Assembly (NCBI GenBank): GCA_964386635.1
Contig: CAYLRO010000010.1
Location: 8,782 to 72,781, forward strand
DNA: 64,000 nt
Reading direction: 5' to 3'
From: Sabulitectum sp964386635
GTDB taxonomy: Bacteria > Fermentibacterota > Fermentibacteria > Fermentibacterales > JCC-6
Shown: piece after piece, positions 24,168-33,340 of the stretch
How positions within the stretch are numbered: position 1 is the first letter of the stretch
Layout of the letters: each line of letters opens with the position of its first letter
Translations under genes and position numbers: made by a program
The notes under the pieces: model-generated
What the model was told of the DNA's origin: nothing
The model's database searches: none
The model's input: the letters and a program-made list of their open reading frames with translations, nothing else

Positions 24168-24449
24168 ATGTCTGAAAATCCCGCCAAGGGGCAGACAAAG
24201 GTGGAACCCTGTGAGGTGAAGAAGAAGAATGCTGTGCATATTTTTCCCGACTGGTGTAAAGGTTGCGGAATATGTGTGGCTTTCTGTCCCAAACAGGTGC
24301 TTGAAATGGGTAAAGACCAGAAGGCTCATGTTGCACATCCTGAAAAGTGTATCGAGTGTGGCCTCTGTGCCAGAAGATGTCCTGAGTTCGCAGTGTTTGT
24401 AAGCGGTGATGAGCTTAAGGAAATAAAGAAGAATGGTGGTGAGAAATGA
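24168..24449 (+). CDS. korD: 2-oxoacid:ferredoxin oxidoreductase delta subunit (2x[4Fe-4S] ferredoxin)
   Basis: A 93-residue ferredoxin-like subunit with two [4Fe-4S] motifs, CKGCGICVAFCP and CIECGLCARRCP. It passes electrons from the TPP-dependent catalytic subunits to external ferredoxin. It leads the four-gene korDABC operon. The ATG 24168 follows GGAGGTACTGTTCA, and the stop overlaps korA by four bases (ATGA). The order delta-alpha-beta-gamma is usual for 2-oxoglutarate:ferredoxin oxidoreductases. The same arrangement occurs for branched-chain 2-oxoacid (Vor) enzymes, so substrate is likely 2-oxoglutarate but not proven. Confidence 0.93.
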   Translation: MSENPAKGQTKVEPCEVKKKNAVHIFPDWCKGCGICVAFCPKQVLEMGKDQKAHVAHPEKCIECGLCARRCPEFAVFVSGDELKEIKKNGGEK

Positions 24450-25591
24450 GCGGAGTTCCCTGGGGTGAGACCCGACTGGTACAGGGCAATGAAGCCGTGG
24501 CACTTGGTGCCCTTGCTGCTGGAATAGATTTCTTTGCAGGCTACCCCATTACCCCTTCCACTGAAGTGGCGGAGATACTTGCCAGAGAGATGCCTCTCAT
24601 AGGCAAAAGATGGATACAGATGGAAGATGAGATCGCCAGCATCAGTGCCATTATCGGTGGCAGCCTTGCCGGTGGAAGGTCAATGACCGCAACAAGCGGT
24701 CCCGGATTCAGTCTCATGCAGGAGGGCCTCGGGTATGCATGCATGACAGAGGTGCCTCTGGTACTTGTGAATGTAATGCGTGGCGGACCCTCAACAGGGC
24801 TTCCCACCCAGGTATCTCAGGGTGACGTGATGCAGGCCAGGTGGGGCGCCCACGGAGACCATCCCGCTATTGTTATTGCTCCTGCTGACGTTGAGGAGTG
24901 TTTCAGGCTCACCATCCGGTCATTCAATCTGGCTGAGTCTTTCAGGACTCCTGTGATCCTCATGCCGGATGAGGTTATCGGTCACATGAGGGAGAAACTG
25001 TCTTTCCCCAGGCAGGATGAGATTTGTATCACACCTCCTTCTGCTCCTGATGTACCCATTGAATGGTATGAGCACTATCACTCATCTGCTACCGGTGTTT
25101 CTCCCATGGCGAGATACGGGACCGGATATCGGTTCCATGTTACAGGATTAACTCACGATGTCCACGGCTTCCCTACAAGAAAAGTGGACGAAGTTATCTC
25201 AAAGATGAACAGGCTTAAGCAGAAGATAACAAGAAGGCTTGATCTTCTTGAAGACAACAGGCTTCACGAGGTGGAGGAAAGCAAAGTTGTCATTTTCTGT
25301 TATGGCTCCGTATACAGGAGCGCTCTTGCAGCTCAGCAGATTCTCGCAAAAAGACGGAAGAAAGTGGGCATATTCAGGCCTGTTACTCTCTGGCCGTTCC
25401 CTGACAGAACCGTAAAGGAAAAACTGGACGGCAAGGAGATCATTCTTGTTCCGGAGCTTAATCAGGGCCAGATGGTGCACGAAGTTGAAAGACTCACATC
25501 TGACAATGTAAGGGTAATTCCTCTTCATAGATACGACGGTTATGAGATCACACCTGAACAGATCGTCGAAGCGATACAGGAGGTGATGTGA
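24446..25591 (+). CDS. korA: 2-oxoacid:ferredoxin oxidoreductase subunit alpha
   Basis: A 381-residue alpha subunit of the oxidative-decarboxylating enzyme that makes acyl-CoA and reduced ferredoxin from a 2-oxoacid, or fixes CO2 in reverse. Hallmarks are NEAVALGALAAG near the N-terminus, FAGYPITPSTEVAE, the MEDEIASISAIIGGSLAG region that contacts TPP of the partner subunit, and TSGPGFSLMQEG. The C-terminal transketolase-like domain has FCYGSVYRSALAA and PELNQGQMVHEVE. It starts at ATG 24446 overlapping korD, and its end overlaps korB (ATGTGATG). Sequence features best fit KorA among the POR/KOR/VOR group. Confidence 0.95.
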   Translation: MSGVPWGETRLVQGNEAVALGALAAGIDFFAGYPITPSTEVAEILAREMPLIGKRWIQMEDEIASISAIIGGSLAGGRSMTATSGPGFSLMQEGLGYACMTEVPLVLVNVMRGGPSTGLPTQVSQGDVMQARWGAHGDHPAIVIAPADVEECFRLTIRSFNLAESFRTPVILMPDEVIGHMREKLSFPRQDEICITPPSAPDVPIEWYEHYHSSATGVSPMARYGTGYRFHVTGLTHDVHGFPTRKVDEVISKMNRLKQKITRRLDLLEDNRLHEVEESKVVIFCYGSVYRSALAAQQILAKRRKKVGIFRPVTLWPFPDRTVKEKLDGKEIILVPELNQGQMVHEVERLTSDNVRVIPLHRYDGYEITPEQIVEAIQEVM

Positions 25592-26427
25592 TGCCTGCAA
25601 GACTTCCGTATTCCTACAGATATCTCAGAGCAAAGAAGAAATTCCCACATGTATGGTGTCCCGGTTGCGGTATAGGAATAGTCATGGGCTCTATCATCAG
25701 GGCAGTAGACAGCCTGGGCTGGGCTCTGGATGATGTTCTTATGGTTTCCGGTATCGGATGTACAAGCAGAATGCCGGTTTATGTGGATTTCAACACACTT
25801 CATACAACCCACGGAAGAGCTCTGGCGTTCGGAACCGGAGCAAAAATGGCCAACAGCAATCTCAAGGTTCTTGCAGTAATGGGAGACGGTGATTCTCTGG
25901 CCATCGGCGGTAATCACATCATACATGCTGCCAGAAGGAACATGGACATTACAGCCATTATTGTTAACAACAACAATTACGGCATGACAGGCGGACAGTT
26001 CTCTCCCACTACACCTATGGGTGCCAAAACAGCAACGACTCCCTATGGGATGATCGAACCCGACTTCGATGCCTGCAAACTCACTGATGCTGCAGGGGCA
26101 AACTTCGTGGCCAGAGGAACCGTTTATCATGTAATGGAACTTGACGGGCTGATCAAGAAAGCTCTTGACGGTCCTGGCTTCAGACTGGTGGAGATACTGT
26201 CTCCATGCCCTACAAACTTCGGCAGAGCCAACAGGCAGGGCGACGCAGTGAAGATGATGGAGCTGCTCAGAGATAATACAGTGAATGCAGCCCAGGCGGC
26301 GAAACTCTCCAAGGAAAAGATGAAGGGGAAGATCGTCAGAGGTATCTTTGCCGACAAGGATCAGAAGGGTTACATTGAAAGATACAATCAGCTTGTAAGC
26401 CGGGTGAGTCCGGAGGTGAAAACATGA
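25588..26427 (+). CDS. korB: 2-oxoacid:ferredoxin oxidoreductase subunit beta (TPP-binding)
   Basis: A 279-residue beta subunit with the thiamine diphosphate and magnesium motif GDGDSLAIGG, followed about 25 residues later by VNNNNYGMTGGQ. The N-terminal HVWCPGCGIG carries the cysteine pair typical of KorB. SGIGCTSR and THGRALAFGTGAKMAN are further family motifs. It forms the active site together with korA. It begins at GTG 25588 inside the korA stop (GTGATG) or at ATG 25591; the latter is equally plausible. The end overlaps korC (ATGA). Confidence 0.95.
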   Translation: MMPARLPYSYRYLRAKKKFPHVWCPGCGIGIVMGSIIRAVDSLGWALDDVLMVSGIGCTSRMPVYVDFNTLHTTHGRALAFGTGAKMANSNLKVLAVMGDGDSLAIGGNHIIHAARRNMDITAIIVNNNNYGMTGGQFSPTTPMGAKTATTPYGMIEPDFDACKLTDAAGANFVARGTVYHVMELDGLIKKALDGPGFRLVEILSPCPTNFGRANRQGDAVKMMELLRDNTVNAAQAAKLSKEKMKGKIVRGIFADKDQKGYIERYNQLVSRVSPEVKT

Positions 26428-27038
26428 AGTATTCCGAGACAAGACTTGCAGGAGCCGGAGGCCAGGGTCTCGGACTTGCAGGAAGGATCCTCAGCCAGGC
26501 TGCCATCCTGAACGGCAGCGAGGTCTGTTTCACTCAGAGCTATGGCCCTGAGGCAAGGGGAGGCGCAAGCCGTACGGACATTATCATTTCCGACAAGCCT
26601 ATTCTGTTTCCCAATTGCAGGAAACTGGATATCCTTCTGGCTATGAACCAGGAGAGTGCTGACAAGTACAGCCCCAAACTGAAGGAAACCGGATTCAGCA
26701 TTGTGGATTCCACATACGTGGATCAGCTTCCCGAAGGCAAGGTATATGAGTTTCCTTTCACGGACAAGTGTATTGAAACCTTCGGCAGCAAGATTGCTGC
26801 AAACCTGATTGCAATAGGCATGTTCGGCGCTCTGAGCAGATTCTTCACGCTGGAAATCTGGACTGACGCCATAAAGCTTGCAGTGCCCCCGGCATTTCTC
26901 GAAATGAACCTTCAGGCTTTTGAGCTGGGTCACAGAGAAGGCAGGGAAATTCTTCACATGGAAGAGGGCAGAATTCCAGTTGCCTGGGACAGAAAACAGC
27001 CGGTTCCAAAGGCTATCAGAGACAAATACTCACGATAG
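26424..27038 (+). CDS. korC: 2-oxoacid:ferredoxin oxidoreductase subunit gamma
   Basis: A 204-residue gamma subunit. GAGGQGLGLAGRIL at the N-terminus and SYGPEARGGASRTDI are diagnostic for the POR/KOR gamma domain, which binds CoA and completes the heterotetramer. The ATG overlaps the korB stop by four bases. The gene ends the operon and is followed after 15 bases by a GC-rich hairpin. No anomalies are seen. Confidence 0.94.
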   Translation: MKYSETRLAGAGGQGLGLAGRILSQAAILNGSEVCFTQSYGPEARGGASRTDIIISDKPILFPNCRKLDILLAMNQESADKYSPKLKETGFSIVDSTYVDQLPEGKVYEFPFTDKCIETFGSKIAANLIAIGMFGALSRFFTLEIWTDAIKLAVPPAFLEMNLQAFELGHREGREILHMEEGRIPVAWDRKQPVPKAIRDKYSR

Positions 27039-27053
27039 CAGTATCAATAAAGC

Positions 27054-27091
27054 ACGCGCCCTGCCTGAAAGTTGATTCAGACAGGGCGCGT
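27054..27091 (+). terminator. Terminator-like hairpin after korC
   Basis: ACGCGCCCTGCCTGAA pairs with TTCAGACAGGGCGCGT (16 bp with one C-A mismatch) around a 6-base loop. The following sequence CTTGACTTG is only weakly T-rich, so termination may be partial. It sits directly against the promoter of the next gene. Confidence 0.65.
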
Positions 27092-27092
27092 C

Positions 27093-27121
27093 TTGACTTG
27101 TAGAAATGGCAGCCGTATTAT
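27093..27121 (+). promoter_or_regulatory. Predicted sigma70-type promoter for the OmpA-family gene
   Basis: TTGACT (27093-27098), an exact 17-base spacer, then TATTAT (27116-27121), 70 bases before the ATG. It abuts the korC hairpin, isolating the gene from the kor operon. Confidence 0.65.
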
Positions 27122-27191
27122 TTTTCATTGGTTCGCCTTGAAAGGGTGGGGTCGGATACCTATAGTCAGAAACGTGAAAACAGGAGGGAAA

Positions 27192-29180
27192 ATGAGAGTA
27201 ATTATCAGTCTTATGGTTGTGCTCATTGCTGCTTCAACTGCAATGGCATTGCCGTCTTATTATGGTCTCAGAGGCCTTAACAGGGTTGTTGACGCACAGC
27301 CTATTGAGACAAATCAGTATTCCGTGGGGTTATTCACCCAGGGTGGAATCAGCAACGATGACAGAATGGCCTGGCTCCCGGAAACAGGTTATTTCACAGC
27401 TGAGGACACAGAGTACGATGCCACAGGTTACCTTGCTTTCGGTTACGGAATTAATGAAATGGCCGAGATGGCCGGCAGGGTTTCCTACTGGTGGAACGGA
27501 TACAAGAGAGATCTGAGCAACGCTGAGCGTGACGGAGGAACAGGCGAGTGGGAGAGCGATGATGCTCTTAACGAAGCCCTTCTTTCCCTTAAGCTCTCGT
27601 TCAATCCCACTAATGACGGTCAGTTCTGGCTGGGATTCATGCCTTCCGTGGGCTTTGGAATCAGCAGTGGAGACAACGATTATGTAACCATGTACGATGC
27701 CGGTACAGATGGTATCTGGTGGTTCGATGATCCCATGTTCGAGATGCGGCGCTGCATGCTTAACAGCGGAAACTACAATTTCGGCGGCGATGCCCTTATC
27801 TCCTACAACGCAGACTTCGGTCTCGGTCTTCACCTGAACGCCGGTTATCATTACTACTCCCAGCAGTTCGAGTATGTTGACAATGCTCGTGACATGTATG
27901 GCAACTTGACAAGTTCAGAGGAAGTCGACCTTACAGTAAATGACAATGTAATCCAGGTTGCCACCGGTATTGAGTACCAGGCTGGCGCAATTACTCCATT
28001 TGTTGAGATGGAGTACAAGAGATTCCTGGACAGAGACGAAGAGTCCGGCAACGATGAGAGATACGACGAGATCGCTGTTCTTGACGGTGGTTTCAGATTT
28101 GTTTCTCCCTACGGTATAGCACTTGACCTTACAGGTTCAATGGCTATGACCACCTTCGATCCCGAGTGGTCCGACATGGGTCACGGAATCTATCAGTCCA
28201 CAGGTACAGTGACTGAAGAGGAAAGAGCCGCCAGAAGCCCGTTCCCGGGAGGATATCCTGCTGAGTACGGTATTGGTCTCAACCTTATCTTCTCATCCGT
28301 TCTTCTTGAAGATCCCACTCACGGTACTCTCAGCGGTATTGTAACCGACAGAGAGACCGGAGAGGTGCTTGAGGCAGAAGTAAGCTTCCCGGCTTCTTCA
28401 GTAATGCCTGTAACTGCTGTGGATGGATTCTACAGTGTTGAGCTTCTTGCAGGTTCAGTCCCGGTAAATGCAGCACTTGATGGATATCTTCCATTCACTG
28501 AGACTGTTGTAATAGTTGCCGGTGAAGACCATGCATTTGACATCGCCATGACACCTGTGCCTGACAACGGAATTCTTACAGGTACAGTTACAGACGGCGA
28601 GACAGACGAAGTCATCGCAGGCGCTACAGTGATGGTGGAGGACCTTCCTGAGGGTATCGAGGGTACCGCAACAACAAACGCCAATGGTGTTTACTCAATC
28701 GAGATCCCTGAAGGCAACTGGACAGTCAAGGTAATGGCTGAAGGTTACCTTAACGTAGTGAAGGTTAAGGTAATGGTTCCTGAGCAGACCACACTCTTCG
28801 ATGTTGAGATGCGTCCTGAACTTGTTGAGGGACAGGTTCTCAGCTTCAACAATATCTACTTCGAGAGTGGCAGTTCACAGATCAAGGCTGAGAGCTTTGG
28901 AATCCTTGACACGGTAGCCCAGACACTTATCGCCAACCAGGGCGTTAATGTCCGCATTGCAGGTCACACAGACAGTGACGGCAGTGCCAGCTACAACCAG
29001 GGTCTCAGTGAGCGCAGAGCCAATGCTGTTCGCGATTACCTGGTGAACAAGGGTGTTCCATCAGGCGCACTGAGCACAATCGGTTATGGTGAAGAGCAGC
29101 CTTCTGTTCCCAACACCAGTGCCGCTAACAAGGCTCAGAACAGGCGTATCGAGTTCATCATTCTCGGTCGTGCCATATAG
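27192..29180 (+). CDS. OmpA-family outer-membrane protein with two carboxypeptidase-regulatory-like domains
   Basis: A 662-residue abundant-type envelope protein. The signal peptide ends at about residue 20 (STAMA). A beta-barrel-like domain runs to about residue 375. Two CarboxypepD_reg/CNA-B-like beta-sandwiches follow (GTLSGIVTDRETGEVL and GILTGTVTDGETDEVI). The C-terminal OmpA peptidoglycan-binding domain has FESGSSQIKAES, IAGHTDSDGS, LSERRANAVRDYL and AQNRRIEFII. It probably anchors the outer membrane to the peptidoglycan. The ATG 27192 has a perfect AGGAGGG. A strong promoter and a strong terminator bracket it as a single-gene unit. Confidence 0.9.
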   Translation: MRVIISLMVVLIAASTAMALPSYYGLRGLNRVVDAQPIETNQYSVGLFTQGGISNDDRMAWLPETGYFTAEDTEYDATGYLAFGYGINEMAEMAGRVSYWWNGYKRDLSNAERDGGTGEWESDDALNEALLSLKLSFNPTNDGQFWLGFMPSVGFGISSGDNDYVTMYDAGTDGIWWFDDPMFEMRRCMLNSGNYNFGGDALISYNADFGLGLHLNAGYHYYSQQFEYVDNARDMYGNLTSSEEVDLTVNDNVIQVATGIEYQAGAITPFVEMEYKRFLDRDEESGNDERYDEIAVLDGGFRFVSPYGIALDLTGSMAMTTFDPEWSDMGHGIYQSTGTVTEEERAARSPFPGGYPAEYGIGLNLIFSSVLLEDPTHGTLSGIVTDRETGEVLEAEVSFPASSVMPVTAVDGFYSVELLAGSVPVNAALDGYLPFTETVVIVAGEDHAFDIAMTPVPDNGILTGTVTDGETDEVIAGATVMVEDLPEGIEGTATTNANGVYSIEIPEGNWTVKVMAEGYLNVVKVKVMVPEQTTLFDVEMRPELVEGQVLSFNNIYFESGSSQIKAESFGILDTVAQTLIANQGVNVRIAGHTDSDGSASYNQGLSERRANAVRDYLVNKGVPSGALSTIGYGEEQPSVPNTSAANKAQNRRIEFIILGRAI

Positions 29181-29199
29181 CACCGGTTTAAGAACACAG

Positions 29200-29229
29200 A
29201 AGGGGGCGGGTTTTCCCGCCCCCTTGTTA
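29200..29229 (+). terminator. Intrinsic terminator after the OmpA-family gene
   Basis: AAGGGGGCGGG-TTTT-CCCGCCCCCTT (29200-29225), an 11-bp perfect stem ending in TTGTTAT. Confidence 0.88.
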
Positions 29230-29270
29230 TATTCAACCAGCAGGTATGAATTTGATTCAGAGGAGGCAGA

Positions 29271-29723
29271 ATGAAAAGCTGGATGTCTGTTAATGAGATA
29301 CTCGAGTTTGCAATAAGCGAAGAAGAGAATGCAGCAGGGTTCTATACGGAGCTTGCTTACATGGCGGGTAACAGGCAGATGAAAGATGTCTTCCTGGAAT
29401 TTGCAGATGAAGAGCGGGGTCACAAAGCCAGGATTCAGGCTGTAAAGGACGGGAAAAAGTTCACAGCTCCTGAAAAGGAGATCACTGATCTGAAAATATC
29501 TGATTATGTGGCAGATGTTTCAACAGACAAGATCGAGAATTTTGAAGATGCCCTTGTAGTGGCCATGAAAAAAGAAAAGGCCGCCTTCAAACTCTATACC
29601 CGTCTTGCCGGTATGGTTGATTCAAAGGAAGCAGCAGATTTGTTTCTGGCGCTTGCCCGGGAAGAAGCGAAGCACAAGCTCCGTTTCGAAATCGAGTACG
29701 ACCAGTCTCTGAAGGATAACTGA
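29271..29723 (+). CDS. Rubrerythrin-like ferritin-fold protein (no rubredoxin domain)
   Basis: A 150-residue four-helix ferritin-like diiron protein. The helices carry EEENAAGFY, the ExxH motif EERGH, then a second set with KKEKAAFKLY and EEAKH. This is the spacing of erythrin/rubrerythrin diiron sites, without the C-terminal rubredoxin domain. Such proteins reduce hydrogen peroxide or store/handle iron in anaerobes; electron donor unknown. The ATG 29271 follows AGAGGAGGCAG. It stands alone between the OmpA terminator and the convergent priA gene, with TTATATT upstream as a possible -10. Confidence 0.85.
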   Translation: MKSWMSVNEILEFAISEEENAAGFYTELAYMAGNRQMKDVFLEFADEERGHKARIQAVKDGKKFTAPEKEITDLKISDYVADVSTDKIENFEDALVVAMKKEKAAFKLYTRLAGMVDSKEAADLFLALAREEAKHKLRFEIEYDQSLKDN

Positions 29724-29736
29724 TAAAGGGAAGCAG

Positions 29737-32136
29737 CTACATAAGGTTTCTGGGATCCACATCAATATCCATACGGACACCTCTGCATTTCAGGGATTCG
29801 AACTGATGCCTGATAAGCGTCACTGCTGTCTTCAGTGTTCTGTGGTTATGTGCTGTAAGAATTGAGCTGAACCGCCACCTGTCGTTGATTCTGGCCATTG
29901 CAGCTTCGCTTGGGCCCATAAGTCTGCAGCCGGCAGGGATATTCGTACGGCATGACTGTATGGCTGTATTTCTGACACTGCTAAGCTTTTCACCTGTCCA
30001 GAGCAGCCTGGCCATTCTTGTGAAAGGCGGGAATCCCATTGCTTCTCTCTGTTTCAGTTCTGCCTCAATGAAGGTTCTGTAATCATGGGAACATGCCAGG
30101 AGGATAACAGGATTCTCCGGATCCATGGTTTGTATTATTACTTCACCGGGTTTACTGCTTCGGCCTGATCTGCCGGCAACCTGCAGCAGAAGGCTGAATG
30201 TTGTTTCCTGAGCTCTGAAGTCAGGAAGGTACAGCCCCATCTCTCCACCGATAACAGCTGCCAGTGTCACGTCAGGGAAGTCGTGGCCTTTGGCCACCAT
30301 CTGGGTGCCCAGAAGGACATCACCTTCACCCCGGTTGAATCTGTCAATTATCTTCCAGTGGGCAGACTTTCCTCTGGTAGTATCTGCATCCATTCTTATT
30401 ACCCTGGTAAGCGGCAGCAGTTCATTCAGAGCCTGCTCAACCTTTTGAATTCCTGGGCCCTGTCTTGTGTATTCCTCTCCTGAACACTGGGGACAGCGCA
30501 TCCTGGCACTTTTCCATTTTCCACAGTGGTGACACCTCAGAATTTCTCCCTGTTTGTGGTAGGTCATGGAAATACCGCATGATGGACACTTCTCCACATG
30601 GCCGCAGGCAAAACACATCTGAATAGGAGAATGACCTCTTCTGTTAATAAGAACAATACTCTGTTCTCCCAGTGCAGTTCGTTTCCCTATTGCTGCAAGA
30701 AGCTGATCTGACAGCAGAGAATGCCTGTGAAGAGAAGAATCAACAAGAGACACTGAAGGCAGTTTTCTTCCTGTGACCCTTCCAGACAGGTTCAGAAGTG
30801 TGTATCTGCCTTTGTGTGTGTTAAGCATGCTTTCTGCAGAAGGGCTTGCAGAACCCAGTACAACAGGTATTCCTTCTATCCCGCCTCTTACAACTGCCAG
30901 ATCCCTGCCATTGTACCTGGGCATTGTGCTCTGCTTGTAACTGCCGTCGTGTTCCTCGTCAACAACGATAATTCCCAGATTGTGAACAGGGGCAAACACA
31001 GCGCTTCTCGGTCCGATTACTATTCTTCTCTCTCCCCGCTGCACCATGTTCCAGGCATCAAGTCTTTCTCCTTTTGACATTCCGCTGTGCAGAACAGCAA
31101 CCTGTCCCGGGAATCTGAGATTAAATCTGCTTACTGCCAGAGGGGTTAGAGATATTTCCGGTACCAGAACGATTGCCCCGCGGTTTTCCCTGACTGAATG
31201 TTCTATGAGTTTGAGATAGACCTCGGTTTTCCCGCTTCCTGTTACCCCGTGAAGAAGAAATGTCCCTGAGGATGACTGAAGAACAGTATCAACCGCAGTT
31301 TTCTGTTCCTCTGAAAGCTGCGGAACAGGCTTGTTTTCAAGGGGAGCCATTGCCATCAGCGGATCTCTGGGGACCTGGGATGTCACCTCCCTGATCAGAC
31401 CGAGGTGCTTAAGCCTTTCAAGGGAGCTGCTGCCTGCTCCTGCCATGCGCAGCAGTTCCTTTTTAGGTGTTGCCCCGGCTACTGACAGGCACGCAAGAAG
31501 TTCTGCCTGTTTTGGTGCTCTACTCTTGAGCGACTGACCGGCGCTTGTGAGCACCTCCGGTTTCACCAGTGGTTCAATCACTGACATTGTTTTCGGAGGA
31601 GGAAGTTTGTCCGGTTTCCACCAGCTTCGAACAAATCCTTTCGCAGCTTCATCGGCCAGTACTTTGTCCAGTTGAACCTTTTCCCCGACCGTTTTTTTAA
31701 GGTGATTGTATTCCACCGGTTTATCCCTGCAGAATTCCCTCAGTGAAGACCTGGAGCTGATCTGCACCATCCTTACTGCTCTGCCCTGCATTCCAGGGGG
31801 GAATCCTGCTGCTGCAGTTATTCCAGGAGGCGACAGATAGTAATCGGAAGCCCACTTGAGAAGATCCATGACTGAATCAGGGAGAAGCGGGGCTGAATCA
31901 AGTCTTTCAAGAACAGGTTTCAGTGTTATGTGAGAAGGCACCTCGGGATCGGTTTCCCAGATGATTCCCGCTACGCGGCTTCCACCCAGGGGAATAACTA
32001 CTCTGCACCCTTTGAGAACACCGCCCAGCATGGAATCCGGCAGGATGTATGACCATGTGGTCCATACAGGCCTGGGCACTGCAACAGAGACAACTTTCGT
32101 CACGGTCTCATGCCCAGTTTCAACGCTCTGTTCCAT
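29737..32136 (-). CDS. priA: Primosomal protein N' (replication restart helicase PriA)
   Basis: A 799-residue superfamily-2 DNA helicase that recognises stalled forks and reloads the replisome. Its parts are the N-terminal 3'-end-binding domain (VAVPRPVWTTWSY...), Walker A GVTGSGKTE, the Walker B-like DEEH, a zinc-binding insertion with four CxxC-type pairs (CFACGHVEKCPSCG, CHHCGKWKSARMRCPQC), and helicase motifs V/VI (GTQMVAKGHDFPDVTL, QVAGRSGR). The start ATG 32136 is preceded by AGGGAAATCGT and overlaps the amidohydrolase end by 37 bases. An alternative GTG at 32103 would overlap only as GTGA. It is convergent with the rubrerythrin gene. Confidence 0.95.
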   Translation of the reverse strand: MEQSVETGHETVTKVVSVAVPRPVWTTWSYILPDSMLGGVLKGCRVVIPLGGSRVAGIIWETDPEVPSHITLKPVLERLDSAPLLPDSVMDLLKWASDYYLSPPGITAAAGFPPGMQGRAVRMVQISSRSSLREFCRDKPVEYNHLKKTVGEKVQLDKVLADEAAKGFVRSWWKPDKLPPPKTMSVIEPLVKPEVLTSAGQSLKSRAPKQAELLACLSVAGATPKKELLRMAGAGSSSLERLKHLGLIREVTSQVPRDPLMAMAPLENKPVPQLSEEQKTAVDTVLQSSSGTFLLHGVTGSGKTEVYLKLIEHSVRENRGAIVLVPEISLTPLAVSRFNLRFPGQVAVLHSGMSKGERLDAWNMVQRGERRIVIGPRSAVFAPVHNLGIIVVDEEHDGSYKQSTMPRYNGRDLAVVRGGIEGIPVVLGSASPSAESMLNTHKGRYTLLNLSGRVTGRKLPSVSLVDSSLHRHSLLSDQLLAAIGKRTALGEQSIVLINRRGHSPIQMCFACGHVEKCPSCGISMTYHKQGEILRCHHCGKWKSARMRCPQCSGEEYTRQGPGIQKVEQALNELLPLTRVIRMDADTTRGKSAHWKIIDRFNRGEGDVLLGTQMVAKGHDFPDVTLAAVIGGEMGLYLPDFRAQETTFSLLLQVAGRSGRSSKPGEVIIQTMDPENPVILLACSHDYRTFIEAELKQREAMGFPPFTRMARLLWTGEKLSSVRNTAIQSCRTNIPAGCRLMGPSEAAMARINDRWRFSSILTAHNHRTLKTAVTLIRHQFESLKCRGVRMDIDVDPRNLM

Positions 32137-33257
32137 ACGATTTCCCTGGCCGTGGATACTGTTATGGGCAGAGCTGGAAGTGTTGGGAATTCTCCATGGT
32201 CGAAGAGGACTTTCCCTGCGCAGACAACTTTCCGCACCCGTCCGGCTCTGGGAACTTCCATCAGGGACCTGTTTCTGTCTTCGGAAAGTTCGATTTCAGC
32301 CTGCTCTGCTTCCGAAAGCTCCATCTCTATATAGTCATCCCTGAAGCCTGTGAATCCAAGAAATGATGCGGCATCCCTGCCGGTCATGTTCACCCACTTC
32401 ATTGATGGTACCATCCCCGGGGCAGCTTTGACTGAGGCCAGATTGCAGGCCAGCCTTGCTTCTCCGGAGAGATCAAGCCTGTTGTTGCAGGGAGCACCGT
32501 CACTGCCCAGGAAAACCCTGATACCGCTGTTGAGAAGCTCTGGAACATCAGCAATCCCACTTCCCAGTTTCAGGTTAGTCCATGGACAGTGCACCACTGC
32601 GGTTTTTGTTTCCTTCAACATATCCATTTCGCCTGACTGAAGATGAACGCAGTGAGCAAGGCAGGTTTTTTCTCCCAGGAATTCAAGACGGTTCAGGAGA
32701 TGTATGTTGCCACCGGCTTCTCTGATCCAACTGTCAGCCATCTCTCCCGGTGCCTCTGCTGCGTGAGTGGTACGGATAGTGTTTCGGTCCTCAGTGGCCA
32801 GCCATTTCCAGAGTTCTTCAGAGCATGACAGAACGAATCTGGGAGCAAGACCATAGGAAACAAGATCACCGCATGCTGCCTTAACCTTCTCCGATTCCCT
32901 GATCAGAGAGGGAAGGTTTTTTTTAATGTACTCAGGGCCTCTGTCCATAAGAGCATTGCATGCGACAGCACGGATGCCTGATTCTCTGAGAATTGCCACA
33001 GTTGCATCCGAGTGTTCAACACTGCCCATATCAAGAAGTCCTGTGGACCCGGTTGAAATAATCTCCCGCAGTGAGAGTATTGTGGAAACTGCAATGGTCT
33101 CTGGAGTGTGTGCGGCCTCAAGGGGCCATATTCGCTCTTCCAGCCAGTGCATCAGAGTACGGTTCTCGGCCATACTGCGAAAAAGGGTCTGGCAGAGATG
33201 TACGTGGGCCTGAACTGTAGCCCCGGTTTTTATCATTTCAACCTCCGAATCTTTCAT
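32100..33257 (-). CDS. Amidohydrolase of the chlorohydrolase/adenosine-deaminase-like (MtaD/SsnA) group, N-terminally short
   Basis: A 385-residue metal-dependent hydrolase. Metal ligands are HVHLCQTLFR near residue 20, the THAAEAP glutamate/histidine, AHCVHL, and SDGAPCNN. The pattern is that of 5-methylthioadenosine/S-adenosylhomocysteine deaminases, atrazine chlorohydrolase and SsnA-like guanine/aminohydrolases. Most relatives have about 60 residues (half of a beta-sandwich) before the HxH motif; here only about 17 are present from ATG 33257. The open frame could extend a little upstream but reaches the divergent peptidase gene. Substrate is probably a purine-like or S-adenosyl derivative (inference). 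Confidence 0.82.
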   Translation of the reverse strand: MKDSEVEMIKTGATVQAHVHLCQTLFRSMAENRTLMHWLEERIWPLEAAHTPETIAVSTILSLREIISTGSTGLLDMGSVEHSDATVAILRESGIRAVACNALMDRGPEYIKKNLPSLIRESEKVKAACGDLVSYGLAPRFVLSCSEELWKWLATEDRNTIRTTHAAEAPGEMADSWIREAGGNIHLLNRLEFLGEKTCLAHCVHLQSGEMDMLKETKTAVVHCPWTNLKLGSGIADVPELLNSGIRVFLGSDGAPCNNRLDLSGEARLACNLASVKAAPGMVPSMKWVNMTGRDAASFLGFTGFRDDYIEMELSEAEQAEIELSEDRNRSLMEVPRAGRVRKVVCAGKVLFDHGEFPTLPALPITVSTAREIVWNRALKLGMRP

Positions 33258-33286
33258 CCCGGTGATGCTGCGGTTGCACAGGTTCT

Positions 33287-33292
33287 TATAAT
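33287..33292 (+). promoter_or_regulatory. Possible -10 box for the M16 peptidase operon
   Basis: A perfect TATAAT lies 48 bases upstream of the TTG start in the 83-base divergent region, but the matching -35 (GATGCT) is poor. Confidence 0.35.
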
Positions 33293-33340
33293 CAAAGATG
33301 CAAAGAATGTCAGTTCCCCGCTGTACAGAAAGGATATGTT

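Noticed and set aside
25540..26442. 300-codon minus-strand frame opposite korB
   Set aside because: It lies entirely over conserved korB and has no supporting start or family motif.
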